Assembly (NCBI RefSeq): GCF_050633125.1
Contig: NZ_JBOEFX010000037.1
Coordinates: 4,690-68,689, forward strand
Direction: 5' to 3'
Length of the DNA stretch: 64,000 bases
DNA from: Lewinella sp050633125
Lineage (GTDB): Bacteria; Bacteroidota; Bacteroidia; Chitinophagales; Saprospiraceae
The notes under the pieces were generated by a model. The model was not told where the DNA came from. It saw only the letters and a program-made list of their open reading frames with translations, and ran no database searches. Of this stretch, positions 50,281 through 60,037 are shown piece after piece (position 1 is the first letter of the stretch; each line of letters begins with the position of its first letter). Both the position numbers and the translations under genes were made by a program.

Positions 50281-52359
50281 TTATTTATTCAACGGCTGCC
50301 CTAAAAGGTCAAAAAACAAGGTTATTCTGGAGCCTGACTTCGCCCCCTTTATGATGCCGTCGTTTACATACAAATAACTATATTCAGGTGCTAGCAAAAC
50401 CTCTCCATCGAGCGAGACAAGCCCCCATTTCCCGTTTTTCTTCACGCAGAAAGTCCCCATTTGGGTAGTGCGTACATCTTCGTACGCTTGCGCTAAAAAG
50501 TGGCTTCCTTCCGGCTTGAGGTATTGCCGCTTATTCTCTTCCAAGGTATAAGCGAGCATACCTACGCTTTTATCAAGGTACAGCGTATTAAAAACGGGTG
50601 GAACAAGTACGGCACCTTCCCCACTTACCAGCCCCATTTTGCTTGAGCCTGCAGACATCAAATAGTCTTCCCCAAAACGACCGTAGCTTCTGCTCCAATC
50701 ATTGCCGCTATAAACGGCCACTCCGTTTGGTAAAACAAAATGGCCACTTTCCCAATCTTTACGAACGAAATAAAAATCTTCGTCAATGATGGTAAAATCA
50801 TTGAAGGTATCTACAGGCTTTCCATCAATTTCAAAAACATGCGCCTCTCCCTGACAATTGACCCATTGCCGCTGGCGTACCTGTTTACCGTCTTGGGTGA
50901 TCGTTGAAAGTAAATAGTAGGTTTCGGGTTTTGGCCCTTTAAAAATTCGGCCTGCAGCTTTTTCAAGAATGGGCCTCCCATTGGCATTGAGTAGCATTTC
51001 TCCGGAAGCACTGTAGGCCAGATAAACCGTATCCGTACCACAGGTTCCAAAAGGTCGCTTATCCCAATAGCCGGGGTCATCCATAGCAGTTATTTCTCCC
51101 GACTTCAAGTGCAGCAAAACAGCCTTCTTTACTTTATCCTCTTCGTAAACACACTTCAGTTGTTTGCCATTATTAGTAAGTTCAAAATGCTGGTACCAAA
51201 GAAAAGGCAAGAGGGTATCTCCCTGAAAATTCACCAAACTGGTTTCGTAATAAGATTTATAAACCCTAATAAATTGCCCGTCCACCAAGTTGTTGATAGG
51301 CTTTTGGTACAATGGCTCAACAATCCACTCACCGGCCTCATTCAGTATACCATAATTCATAATCTTCAGGCCTCCGGGTTCATAAGGCTGAGGGACTGCG
51401 CCAACAACCAAGCCATTAGAGAACCGAGGCCCAAGCACAGCAAACTTTTCCTGGCTGATTAAATTTCCTTCTACGTCAATCAACCAATACTCTTCAGGCG
51501 CGTCATTACGAGCGATTTTAAAGACACTCCCCTCTTTATCAAGTGAATAAATTCGTATTCCCGGTTCACAAAACACCAATCGATTCTCCTGCAAATCAAT
51601 CAAAGCACCCTCTCCTGCCAGCGCATAGCGTTCATTTAGAAACGACCACTGGTACCTGTCCGTAGCATAAAAAGTTTTCACACCCGTTTTGATATGATAA
51701 AGAAAGGATTGCTTGTTATTTATATAAACGTGGGCATAAGGCAGCTTACCTTCTGCCACAAAACGAACGAGGTCATAGCTTGGTGCTAACACTTCTGTCC
51801 CCTGCTCATCGAGGAGCCCGTAACCTTCGGCACTACGAATGATAAACACAGGCCAAGCAGTGGGTTCAATATGCAGATAAGAGGTAGAAAACTTGGCCTG
51901 CCCAGTGAGATCATAATAATTACACTTCTCCTTGATATACCCCACAAAACCTGACCAGTCTTCGTTAGTTACTACATGATCGAAGCGGGGTGTAATCGCT
52001 ACTTTTTCTCCATCACGCAAGCCCCATTTTCCGTTTTCACGAAAAAAATAACGGTCTTCCGTCCAGTTGATGCGATAGCTTAAAAATTCCGAGTCTTGCT
52101 GTTGGTGGTACTTAATTCGCTCCCCCAACAATGCTACTACCTCTTCCAGCGAAGAAAAACCAGGTGGGATGGGTGCCGATGGCGCCGGCAACCATTCTTC
52201 AGCTTCCACAGAAACATCATCATTACGACTGGGTACTTCGCCCTCCTTCTCCAACGAACACCCTTCAGGCGGTAAGCTCCACAGCTCAAAGATTGTTTCT
52301 TGTGCAGATAGGCAGATTATCGTTCCTATAAAAAGGGCCAACAGGATAAACTTTCTCAT
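50281..52359 (-). CDS. WG-repeat secreted protein (tandem paralogue)
   Basis: About 692 residues from ATG 52359 (MRKFILLALFIGTIICLSAQ, signal peptide). The mature N-terminus ETIFELWSLPPEGCSLEKEG parallels the next gene. WG repeats: GKWGLRDGEKVAITPRFDHV, GYGLLDEQGTEVLAPSYDLV, KMGLVSGEGAVLVPPVFNTL and GKWGLVSLDGEVLLAPEYSY. It is the first gene of the two-gene WG operon and is divergent from a third WG gene. It is probably in the periplasm or outer membrane; no T9SS domain is visible. Confidence 0.88.
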   Translation of the reverse strand: MRKFILLALFIGTIICLSAQETIFELWSLPPEGCSLEKEGEVPSRNDDVSVEAEEWLPAPSAPIPPGFSSLEEVVALLGERIKYHQQQDSEFLSYRINWTEDRYFFRENGKWGLRDGEKVAITPRFDHVVTNEDWSGFVGYIKEKCNYYDLTGQAKFSTSYLHIEPTAWPVFIIRSAEGYGLLDEQGTEVLAPSYDLVRFVAEGKLPYAHVYINNKQSFLYHIKTGVKTFYATDRYQWSFLNERYALAGEGALIDLQENRLVFCEPGIRIYSLDKEGSVFKIARNDAPEEYWLIDVEGNLISQEKFAVLGPRFSNGLVVGAVPQPYEPGGLKIMNYGILNEAGEWIVEPLYQKPINNLVDGQFIRVYKSYYETSLVNFQGDTLLPFLWYQHFELTNNGKQLKCVYEEDKVKKAVLLHLKSGEITAMDDPGYWDKRPFGTCGTDTVYLAYSASGEMLLNANGRPILEKAAGRIFKGPKPETYYLLSTITQDGKQVRQRQWVNCQGEAHVFEIDGKPVDTFNDFTIIDEDFYFVRKDWESGHFVLPNGVAVYSGNDWSRSYGRFGEDYLMSAGSSKMGLVSGEGAVLVPPVFNTLYLDKSVGMLAYTLEENKRQYLKPEGSHFLAQAYEDVRTTQMGTFCVKKNGKWGLVSLDGEVLLAPEYSYLYVNDGIIKGAKSGSRITLFFDLLGQPLNK

Positions 52360-52594
52360 CTTTGTCTTGATTACTTGATATGCTGACAACAATAAAACAA
52401 GCGACATTGCTCTATTTCATTAAGAACTAAAAGGTAAGCAAAAAGCTCCTCTTTTATGGGCTTGGACCAACACTATAAAGACTGCAAAGAGGCGATATGT
52501 GTAACTTTTCTATGAAAAAATCTAAATTACCTTTCCCGTGTAAGTGCAATAGACTACTGATAACCATCCACAATTTCACTTGATTTCTTCCAAT

Positions 52595-54580
52595 ATGTCC
52601 CCCTATTTACGTCTCCTTTTACTCTTCGGCCTGGCTCTTCTTGGGGTATCCATCATTAATGCTCAATCTGTATTCCGCCTACAACCGGCACAAGGCAGCC
52701 TCATCTCTGCGCCACTAAAAGGCGACGCAGCGTTTTTCTACGAAACAAGCCATCAAGTCACGGATCAAATGGGAGAATGGAATTTCCGCCTTAACAAAAG
52801 GGAACGCGCCAGCGTAAACATCCTCAACGAGGAGGGCAACTACCAGGAGGTTATCCTTTTCATGGAGGATGACGACGTTTTTTCTTTTATAAAATTCAAC
52901 TACCAAGAGAATGGGCAGCTCAAACAGGTTGAAGAAAAGAACCAAATGTTTGGCATCATTTTTTCCCTCAACTATACCTTCGATAAACGAGGGAAAGTCA
53001 ATACAGTCATTTGCACCAACAATGGCGAACCGCATACAGAGATGACCTTTACCGCCAAAGGGCGCTCTCAGCTCTCAGAAAAGCTCATCGTCAATCGAAA
53101 TAACGTGCAAGTGCTCACCGAGTACCAGGACGGACTGCCTCAGCAAAGAGAAGTATACGATACCAGCAACACCCTGATTTCCCAAGAACTTTTCAGCTAT
53201 GATAAACAAGGCCTCCTCAGTAATACGGAAAACACATTTCCAACCACGACCAAAGGTAATAGCATCTCCACGTTTACCTACCAATACGACGACAATGGTA
53301 ACTGGATCAAAAGACTAGAGCATAATCAGGCTACAGGTAATTATACCCTAACGACACGTAATATTGTTTACCGAGACCAAGTACCCACCAGCCCCGAACA
53401 GCCAACAGGTCATTGGAACTGTACCATTAACGATTTGATATTAGAAGTAAATGACGATGGTACTTTTGACCTGATTGATACCAAGGAAAGAGACGTTCTA
53501 CACGGCAATTGGAGCAGCCTGGGCTGGGGACGCTACCAATTCAAAGTTCGTCACCAGGACCATTTTGGCAGCCGGCGACCCTTCCGTTCCAACCAAGGCC
53601 TCACCGTAGAACTTCGCGACGGGCGACTAATCATGTATGACAAGGATCACCACTTTGATTTTATGGCAGAACAAATAAAGCCAACTCATGAGGTCATCAA
53701 AGCCGCACAAGCACACACTATCTGGGAAGCCAGTTTATGGGAGAGTCCCGGTAAACGAAGAGACGATGCAGTACCTGCTGATATAAAAGCTGCTTTTGAC
53801 AATGCTTACCCCGTTGCTCCGAATATGTTCCGGGTTTTCCTAGATAGCCTCTGTGGTTTCGTTGACGGAACTGGCAAGGTGCTCTTTCCATTTGCGTATG
53901 AATATGTTTCCGTTGCCGGGCCAGATAAATACCTCATCAAGAAAGACGGAAAAACCGGCTTAGTAGACCAATATGGAGGAGAAATATTGCCGCCTGTCTA
54001 TGATCGTATCTGGTTTGAGTTTAAAATCGGCCCCACTATTCTCGGCACCCGAAAAAACGGGAAACGTTACTATTATGACCTAGACAAAGGCGACTTCTTA
54101 CCTTATGAGAAAGACGACATCATGGGCTTTAATGACAACCGCATGATCGTCCGAAAAGACCGATCCTGGTTATTGACAGATCGAGACTTCCATCCGATCA
54201 CTGAAGAAGGCACTTACTATAGTATCAAAGCCCTAAACGCAGACCGTTATCTTGCCTCCGAACAAGGCCAATACGTTATCTTTGATGCTAATGGAAATCA
54301 GCTCGCAGCACTTCCCGGTTTCCGCAATATCAGAATGACCATCTTTGGCTACCTAGAGGCCCAGGCAGAAGAAAACCGCTTGTATGCACTACTCGATCAA
54401 AATGGCAAGCAGCTGACGCCACCTATTTATGAGCAACTTACGTTTTGCCGCAACGAGAAAGAACAAAGAGACCTTTATTACGAACTTCGCAATCATAATG
54501 CCATCGCTAAATACCATAAGCCGAATGGCGAAGAAGGTTTTTTGACCGGGTTAGGTGAGGAGGTTCGAAGTCGGAATTAA
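52595..54580 (+). CDS. WG-repeat secreted protein with YD-like N-terminal half
   Basis: About 661 residues from ATG 52595 (MSPYLRLLLLFGLALLGVSI, signal peptide). After SVFRLQPAQGSLISA, which echoes the start of the other two WG proteins, residues about 60-265 hold repeats like YD/RHS units (YTFDKRGKVNTVICTNNGEP; FSYDKQGLLSNTEN; YQYDDNGNWIKRLEH). Residues about 390-650 hold WG-type repeats (DSLCGFVDGTGKVLFPFAYE; KTGLVDQYGGEILPPVYDRI). A third, more diverged member of the local family. Function unknown. Confidence 0.82.
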   Translation: MSPYLRLLLLFGLALLGVSIINAQSVFRLQPAQGSLISAPLKGDAAFFYETSHQVTDQMGEWNFRLNKRERASVNILNEEGNYQEVILFMEDDDVFSFIKFNYQENGQLKQVEEKNQMFGIIFSLNYTFDKRGKVNTVICTNNGEPHTEMTFTAKGRSQLSEKLIVNRNNVQVLTEYQDGLPQQREVYDTSNTLISQELFSYDKQGLLSNTENTFPTTTKGNSISTFTYQYDDNGNWIKRLEHNQATGNYTLTTRNIVYRDQVPTSPEQPTGHWNCTINDLILEVNDDGTFDLIDTKERDVLHGNWSSLGWGRYQFKVRHQDHFGSRRPFRSNQGLTVELRDGRLIMYDKDHHFDFMAEQIKPTHEVIKAAQAHTIWEASLWESPGKRRDDAVPADIKAAFDNAYPVAPNMFRVFLDSLCGFVDGTGKVLFPFAYEYVSVAGPDKYLIKKDGKTGLVDQYGGEILPPVYDRIWFEFKIGPTILGTRKNGKRYYYDLDKGDFLPYEKDDIMGFNDNRMIVRKDRSWLLTDRDFHPITEEGTYYSIKALNADRYLASEQGQYVIFDANGNQLAALPGFRNIRMTIFGYLEAQAEENRLYALLDQNGKQLTPPIYEQLTFCRNEKEQRDLYYELRNHNAIAKYHKPNGEEGFLTGLGEEVRSRN

Positions 54581-54887
54581 CAGGCGCATGCGTAAATCCC
54601 GAATGGTTACCTTACCCCCATTCGTATAAATACATTTATGCATTTACGCGATTAGGGAATAATTTTAGTGGTAAGCCTCCAGCCGTTTTATCATCAGATT
54701 TTATCGTCTACTATGTAGAGCCATATTTATCGTTCAAAAACAAAGTCTTTGGTGTCCTTTCTTTTCAAAAAATAAATCTTTGGTGCCCTTGGTGGTTCAC
54801 CATAAGAAAACAGGAAGGAACTTACGCCACTCTTCCGACTCCTATAGTTTCGACTTCCGATTTACCACTTCCGACTTTTCTTGTTTT
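54581..54887. other. Intergenic stretch between convergent genes with several repeats
   Basis: No gene. It holds the second 31-bp repeat (54617-54647), within a larger inverted structure (GCGTAAAT...CCGAATGG against CCATTCG...ATTTACGC, 54590-54650). It also has runs resembling TTTGGTG/CCTTGGTGG (54740-54805) and CTTCCGACTT-type sequences (54830-54880) that recur at 59969 and 61544. Confidence 0.5.
54617..54647 (+). repeat. 31-bp direct repeat, copy 2
   Basis: Copy of the repeat at 48165-48195 with one difference (T for C inside ATACATTTATGCAT). It lies 37 nt after the stop of the third WG gene. Confidence 0.75.
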
Positions 54888-55418
54888 TTACGTTAGCCTT
54901 TCCCAGACCTTATCTTTGTCTGAAAGCTGGTAAGGAACATCTAGCTGAGGCCAGTCTACCCCGACAACTGGATCATCGTACAATACACCACCTTCGGCTT
55001 CCTTATTATAAAGGTTATCGCATTTATAGTTGAATACGGCAGTTTCACTTGTAACCAGATAACCATGTCCAAAGCCACGAGGTACTAGCAATTGTCGTTT
55101 ATTATCCGCCGACAAGTACGTCCCAAACCACTTTAGATATGTAGGCGACCCTGCGCGCAAATCTACGGCTACGTCAAATACCTCTCCTTGCGTAACTCTT
55201 ACCAATTTAGCTTGGGCCGCAGCACCCTTCTGAAAATGTAAGCCCCTCAGTACACCTTTCGACGACTTTGCTTCATTGTCTTGAATAAAGGTGTAGTCGA
55301 GGCCATGTTTTGCAAAAGTTGCCTGGTTGTAGCTTTCAAAAAAATAGCCGCGTTCATCTTCCCACACCTGTGGCTCAAAAAGAAAAAGATCAGCAATCGG
55401 CGTCTCCAAAAAAGGCAT
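54888..55418 (-). CDS. rfbC: dTDP-4-dehydrorhamnose 3,5-epimerase
   Basis: 176 residues from ATG 55418 (MPFLETPIADLFLFEPQVWE). RmlC cupin features: ERGYFFESYNQATF, QDNEAKSSKGVLRGLHFQKG with the catalytic His, AKLVRVTQGEVFDVAVDLR, PRGFGHGYLV and DPVVGVDWP. It catalyses the third step in dTDP-L-rhamnose synthesis. It stands alone here without rfbABD. A -7 element at 55439 lies inside the longer possible frame, so the short start is preferred. Confidence 0.93.
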   Translation of the reverse strand: MPFLETPIADLFLFEPQVWEDERGYFFESYNQATFAKHGLDYTFIQDNEAKSSKGVLRGLHFQKGAAAQAKLVRVTQGEVFDVAVDLRAGSPTYLKWFGTYLSADNKRQLLVPRGFGHGYLVTSETAVFNYKCDNLYNKEAEGGVLYDDPVVGVDWPQLDVPYQLSDKDKVWERLT

Positions 55419-55438
55419 AATGTAAGTTTTATTCGATC

Positions 55439-55446
55439 CAAAGATA
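55439..55446 (-). promoter_or_regulatory. Candidate -7 element of rfbC
   Basis: Reverse complement TATCTTTG fits TAnnTTTG and lies 21 nt before the ATG at 55418. No clear -33 partner. Confidence 0.4.
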
Positions 55447-55652
55447 GGCCTATTATTAAAGTAATTTGAGCTTTTATAATAGGAGTGAAACACATTTGTA
55501 GGACAAACGCACCAAAATTTCTACGCGACTAATACGACCTAATAGAGCACGGATTTAACTGGATGGCCACGACTTATTCAAAAAAACATTTTTGCCCTTT
55601 GTGCAAAAAGTGCCCCCTTTGCATCTAGCTACCGGACTCAAAAAAATAGCCT

Positions 55653-57461
55653 ATGAAAACCTGGTTAATCTCTCTATTCGCAATTTGCCTTTTCGCAATC
55701 TCAAGCGAAACCGATTACACTTTTAAAGGAACCGTTACTGCCGCCGATAGCGGTGAACCTCTTATTGGAGCCTCTATTCTTATTAAAGGCACTAGCCGTG
55801 GAACTGTCACCGATATTGACGGTAGTTTTTCTTTAGCAGGAACGGACTCTTGCCATACGCTGGTAATCTCCTACACCGGATTTGAAACCACTGAAGTCGA
55901 AGCCTGTTATGACCTCCCTGTTAACGCAGGTTTAAAAACAGGAGTTGCTTTAGACGAGGTGGTGGTCATCGGTTATGGTATTCAACAAAAAAGAAAATTG
56001 ACTGGTAGAGCTGAACGTAAGCTATCCGCTGAATATGCCCCCGCAGCTATGATGGCCCCGCCATCACCCACTATGGCAGGAGGTTATACTCCTTCTCCAG
56101 AACCCGCCAGTGGCGACAACTACGCCACCATCAACGAAAACGGTTTCATTCCTACCGCCACGGAAAACATCTCCACCTTTGCCATTGATGTGGATGCAGC
56201 AAGTTATAGCAATGTTCGCCGTTTTTTGAACGAAGGTCAGCTACCACCTGCGGATGCTGTACGCAGTGAGGAGATGATCAACTATTTTCAGTACAACTAC
56301 CCGCCACCTGTAAAAGGAGAACACCCTTTCGCAATCAGCACCGAACTGGCCAGCTGCCCTTGGAACAGTAATAATCAACTGTTGCTGGTAGGGATGCGCG
56401 CAGAAGAAATCGCCAAAGAGGAGCTTCCAGCCGCCAATTTTGTGTTTCTCCTGGATGTATCCGGAAGTATGAACCGCCCGGATGCGCTACCACTCCTTGT
56501 AGAAAGCATGAAAATACTGACTGATAACCTGCGCCCCGAAGATCGGGTAGCCATTGTGGTTTACGCAGGAGCTTCGGGCCTGGTTCTGGAATCAACCCCG
56601 GGCGATAACAAAACCAAGATCAAGGAGGCACTTACCCAACTAAGGGCTGGGGGTTCTACTGCCGGAGCAGCCGGCATTCAGCAAGCCTATCAGGTAGCTC
56701 GGGAAAACTTTATCCAAAACGGCAATAACCGCGTCATTCTAGCTACCGACGGCGACTTCAACGTAGGCATCAGCGACAATGGTAGCTTAGAGACCCTCAT
56801 TGAGAAAGAACGCGAAAGCGGCATCTTCCTTTCCGTCCTCGGCTTTGGCCGTGGCAACTTGCAGGACGATAAAATGCAACTCCTCGCCGACAAGGGCAAC
56901 GGCAACCATGCCTACATCGACCAACTGAGTGAAGCTCAAAAAGTGCTGGTCAACGAGTTTGGCGGCACCCTCTTTACTGTTGCCAAAGACGTAAAAATAC
57001 AAGTAGAGTTCAATCCCAACTACGTCGCTTCTTACCGATTGATTGGGTATGAAAACAGACTGATGGCCAACGAAGATTTCCGTAACGATGCCAAAGATGC
57101 AGGCGAGCTGGGCGCAGGACACACTATCACTGCCCTTTACGAAATAACGCCGAGCCTGACCGCAGCTGCCACAGATGCTGCAGCCATTGTGCGGCTACGC
57201 TACAAGCAACCTACCGCCAGTACCGCCTCAGAGTTGGCCTACAATGTTGATGCACGTAGCAGTATGTTCGGACAAAGTAGCGGCAATCTTCGCTGGGCAG
57301 CCAGCGTTGCAGAATTTGCGATGCTGTTACGAGACAGCGAACACAAAGGCACTGCCAACTATGATCACTGTGAGATGATCGCCCGCCAGTCGGCTGGTCG
57401 CGACCCGTTTGGGTATAGGAAAGAGATGATTGGGTTGATTGGGAAGGCGAAATCATTGTAG
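55653..57461 (+). CDS. von Willebrand factor type A protein with CarboxypepD_reg-like/TonB-box N-terminus
   Basis: A 602-residue protein with a signal peptide (MKTWLISLFAICLFAISSET). Residues about 22-100 are a CarboxypepD_reg-like domain (FKGTVTAADSGEPLIGASIL), followed by LDEVVVIGYG, the sequence that in SusC-type receptors precedes the TonB plug. There is no plug; instead a VWF_N segment (ISTFAIDVDAASYSNVRRFL), a vWA domain with MIDAS DVSGSMN, and a DUF3520-type C-terminus (NYDHCEMIARQSAGRDPFGY) follow, as in E. coli YfbK. It is probably a periplasmic or outer-membrane binding protein. The next gene is a related vWA protein. Confidence 0.88.
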   Translation: MKTWLISLFAICLFAISSETDYTFKGTVTAADSGEPLIGASILIKGTSRGTVTDIDGSFSLAGTDSCHTLVISYTGFETTEVEACYDLPVNAGLKTGVALDEVVVIGYGIQQKRKLTGRAERKLSAEYAPAAMMAPPSPTMAGGYTPSPEPASGDNYATINENGFIPTATENISTFAIDVDAASYSNVRRFLNEGQLPPADAVRSEEMINYFQYNYPPPVKGEHPFAISTELASCPWNSNNQLLLVGMRAEEIAKEELPAANFVFLLDVSGSMNRPDALPLLVESMKILTDNLRPEDRVAIVVYAGASGLVLESTPGDNKTKIKEALTQLRAGGSTAGAAGIQQAYQVARENFIQNGNNRVILATDGDFNVGISDNGSLETLIEKERESGIFLSVLGFGRGNLQDDKMQLLADKGNGNHAYIDQLSEAQKVLVNEFGGTLFTVAKDVKIQVEFNPNYVASYRLIGYENRLMANEDFRNDAKDAGELGAGHTITALYEITPSLTAAATDAAAIVRLRYKQPTASTASELAYNVDARSSMFGQSSGNLRWAASVAEFAMLLRDSEHKGTANYDHCEMIARQSAGRDPFGYRKEMIGLIGKAKSL

Positions 57462-57539
57462 GTTAGATGGTTGATGGTTGATTAGTTGGTTTCGCCGCTG
57501 CGGTGCATCGCTACGACAGGACAATACAGGATACACGTA

Positions 57540-57671
57540 CACCAACCAGTTGCGGAGGGCAGGGCCCGGAGCGCGCCGCAAGGATGAGGAGGACCAAGGA
57601 TGGGCGGACCACAGGGACAGACAGCCTGGTGCCGATCCCGACTGCATCAGTCGGGAGCAGGCAGGGCCCAT
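57540..57671 (-). repeat. Dispersed structured element, copy B
   Basis: GC-rich non-coding element between the two vWA genes. Read on the minus strand it has the blocks GGGCCCTGCC, hairpin TCCCGACTG-ATG-CAGTCGGGA (57636-57656), CACCAGGCTGT, CATCCTTGGTCC, GCGCTCCGG and CTGGTT, in the same order as copy A at 61801-61991. The hairpin differs between copies while the blocks are kept. Confidence 0.65.
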
Positions 57672-57700
57672 GAAAACATAAAAATTAAATCCAAAAAAAT

Positions 57701-59884
57701 ATGAAAACGAATATTATCCTTTTAATCTTTCTGATGACTTGTAGCTTGAGTTGGAGTGCATTCTCTGCTCATAAAGCCAATAACATTAGCGGATGTGTGG
57801 TCAATGAAGCTGGCCAAGCCATGCTATACGTAGACGTGAAAGACGAAAACGGGAAAGTACTGATACAGACAGATGTCAATGGCTGTTTTGCCATTGAAGG
57901 AGAAGATGTATCTAACTCACTGACGCTGCATTTTCCGGGCTACGAAGTACTCACCATTGATGCTGGATCGGCTAAATCGATGACTTACACCTTGCCGATC
58001 ATCAAACATTTGCCCGTCGCGTATACACCTAGCGGTAGCGCAATACACGCCACTGAAAGCCGGGGCGACCACGAAATCAAAGGCAAAGTACAAGATGAAG
58101 ACAAAGAGGCCCTGATCGGGGCAACCATCTTGGTAAAGGGTACCACCCTGGGAACAGTGGTTGATTTTGAGGGTAACTTTACCTTGATGGCGCCTGCTCC
58201 ATGTGTAGACCTTACCGTTCACTATACCGGTTACGAGACGCTGGAAATAAAAGAAGTTTGTACAGGAAAAGACCACATCTTTACGTTGAAAGGGGCGACA
58301 AGTCTAGACGAAGTAGTGGTGACGGGTATGGGAAGACGGATATCTGAAAAAAGCAAGCGTGTACCATTGGCTGTTCGTACTTTAGCTGATGCAGAAGTGA
58401 CAATGTCAGCACCACCTTCTCCAGCACCACCACCGCCGCCAGCAGTATTTGAAGAAATGTCTATTTCTGGGTCAGAACTCTACGAAGCTGACATGATGAC
58501 CTCCAAAATGGTGCCTTCAGACGACTCAAGAGGTGGTGGCAAAGACGTGGTAGCCAAAGGCACCGACCTTCCCTCGGCGGGCCAACTCACCGCAGGCGAA
58601 ATCAATGACTTTAGCAAGTGGGACATGTGGGCCGACATCAGTCAGGAAGACTTGGGGCAATACCGCAGCCAGTGGCAGCAGTTTGCCGACCACCGCTACA
58701 CCGTGCAATTAACCACACAGAATGGCGCAGCCGTAGTGAATGCAATTGCGACCCTGGAAGACGGCCAGGGCAATGCCCTGTGGCAGGCACGCACCGATGC
58801 CCAAGGGCGGGCAGAACTGTGGGCGCACTACTTCCGGGATGTCGAGACACCTGACAATGGCCTAACGATCTTGATCAACTACGAAGGACAGAAAAAGCGC
58901 ATAGGCAATGCCAAGCCATTTAATGAAGGCATCAACTTTGAGACCATCCGCACAGATTGCCGCGAAGACGCCATGGTAGACATCGCCTTTGTGGTAGACG
59001 CCACGGGGTCGATGGGAGATGAAATTAACTACCTACAAGCCGAACTCCTTGATGTTATTCGTCGGGTACGAGAAGGCTTGCCGGGTGTAGACCTGCAAAT
59101 GGGCAGCGTATTCTACCGCGATAAAAATGAGGAATACCTGACACGGGTACAGGCTTTCACCAAAGAGTCGAGCACAGCGGTATCTTTTGTCGAGCAACAG
59201 CAAGCACAAGGCGGTGGTGATTATCCAGAAGCTGTAGAAGCAGCCCTGGAAAGTGCGCTGGATTCGCTGCAATGGCGCGACCAAGCCAGCACACGATTAT
59301 TGTTTCTGGTATTGGATGCTCCACCTCATCAAGAAGAAGAAAACATCAAGCGACTGCAAGTAGCCATTACCAAGGCAGCCCAGCGCGGCATACAGATTAT
59401 TCCGGTAAGCTGTAGCGGCGTGGATAAAAACACCGAATTCTTACTGCGGAGTATGGCGCTCGCCACCAATGGCACTTATACCTTTATTACCGACCACAGT
59501 GGCATCGGCAATGGCCATATTGAGCCTTCTACCGATAGCTATGAAGTAGAATACCTCAATGATGTATTGGCTCGCTTGAGCATTGACCGTAGCAGACTTA
59601 GCACCTGTGCTACCCCAGTAGCAGAGACCCCCACCAACGAACCTGCCGACCGCGGATGGACCTACTACCCCAACCCTACCAGCGGGCCGATCAGTTTGAA
59701 CTTTACAGATACTCCTGGCATCCTCTATTTGGCGGATGCGCAAGGAAAACTACTATTGCAACAAAATGCTCAAGACCAGTTAGAAATGGATTTGGGCAAG
59801 TACCCTGCCGGCACTTACTGGCTACGCCACGAAGCTAATGACGGTACCTGGACGCAGGGGCAGGTATTGTTGTTGAGACGCTAG
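57701..59884 (+). CDS. von Willebrand factor type A protein with T9SS C-terminal domain
   Basis: A 727-residue protein with a signal peptide (MKTNIILLIFLMTCSLSWSA). Two CarboxypepD_reg-like domains lie in the first 210 residues (ISGCVVNEAGQAMLYVDVKD; IKGKVQDEDKEALIGATILV), with LDEVVVTGMGRR after the second. A proline-rich linker (SAPPSPAPPPPPAVFEEM) follows. The vWA domain starts near residue 424 (VDIAFVVDATGSMGDEINYL) with MIDAS DATGS. The end is a T9SS sorting domain (TYYPNPTSGPISLNF). It is probably displayed on the surface; partner unknown. It shares layout with the 602-residue gene upstream, so the pair likely acts together. Confidence 0.88.
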   Translation: MKTNIILLIFLMTCSLSWSAFSAHKANNISGCVVNEAGQAMLYVDVKDENGKVLIQTDVNGCFAIEGEDVSNSLTLHFPGYEVLTIDAGSAKSMTYTLPIIKHLPVAYTPSGSAIHATESRGDHEIKGKVQDEDKEALIGATILVKGTTLGTVVDFEGNFTLMAPAPCVDLTVHYTGYETLEIKEVCTGKDHIFTLKGATSLDEVVVTGMGRRISEKSKRVPLAVRTLADAEVTMSAPPSPAPPPPPAVFEEMSISGSELYEADMMTSKMVPSDDSRGGGKDVVAKGTDLPSAGQLTAGEINDFSKWDMWADISQEDLGQYRSQWQQFADHRYTVQLTTQNGAAVVNAIATLEDGQGNALWQARTDAQGRAELWAHYFRDVETPDNGLTILINYEGQKKRIGNAKPFNEGINFETIRTDCREDAMVDIAFVVDATGSMGDEINYLQAELLDVIRRVREGLPGVDLQMGSVFYRDKNEEYLTRVQAFTKESSTAVSFVEQQQAQGGGDYPEAVEAALESALDSLQWRDQASTRLLFLVLDAPPHQEEENIKRLQVAITKAAQRGIQIIPVSCSGVDKNTEFLLRSMALATNGTYTFITDHSGIGNGHIEPSTDSYEVEYLNDVLARLSIDRSRLSTCATPVAETPTNEPADRGWTYYPNPTSGPISLNFTDTPGILYLADAQGKLLLQQNAQDQLEMDLGKYPAGTYWLRHEANDGTWTQGQVLLLRR

Positions 59885-59968
59885 GGAGGTCGGAAGAGGG
59901 AAAGTGGAAGTCAGAAGTAATGAAGCATACGAATATCCAAAGATACAGACAACACTAGCGAATAAAAA

Positions 59969-59982
59969 TACTTCCGACTTCC
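59969..59982. repeat. TACTTCCGACTTCC motif within a 3' inverted repeat
   Basis: The same 14-mer occurs at 61544-61557. Here it pairs imperfectly with GGAAGTCAGAAGTA near 59906-59919 between the convergent vWA and recX genes. Confidence 0.5.
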
Positions 59983-60003
59983 GATTTCCGATTTAAAAGG
60001 TTG

Positions 60004-60037
60004 GATAGTTGATGGTAACCTACAACCATCAACTATC
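60004..60037. terminator. Hairpin at the end of recX
   Basis: GATAGTTGATGGT (60004-60016) and ACCATCAACTATC (60025-60037) pair perfectly over 13 bp with an 8-nt loop. The right arm covers the recX stop codon (60029-60031). No clear U-tract, so it could be a terminator or an mRNA-end stabiliser. Confidence 0.5.
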
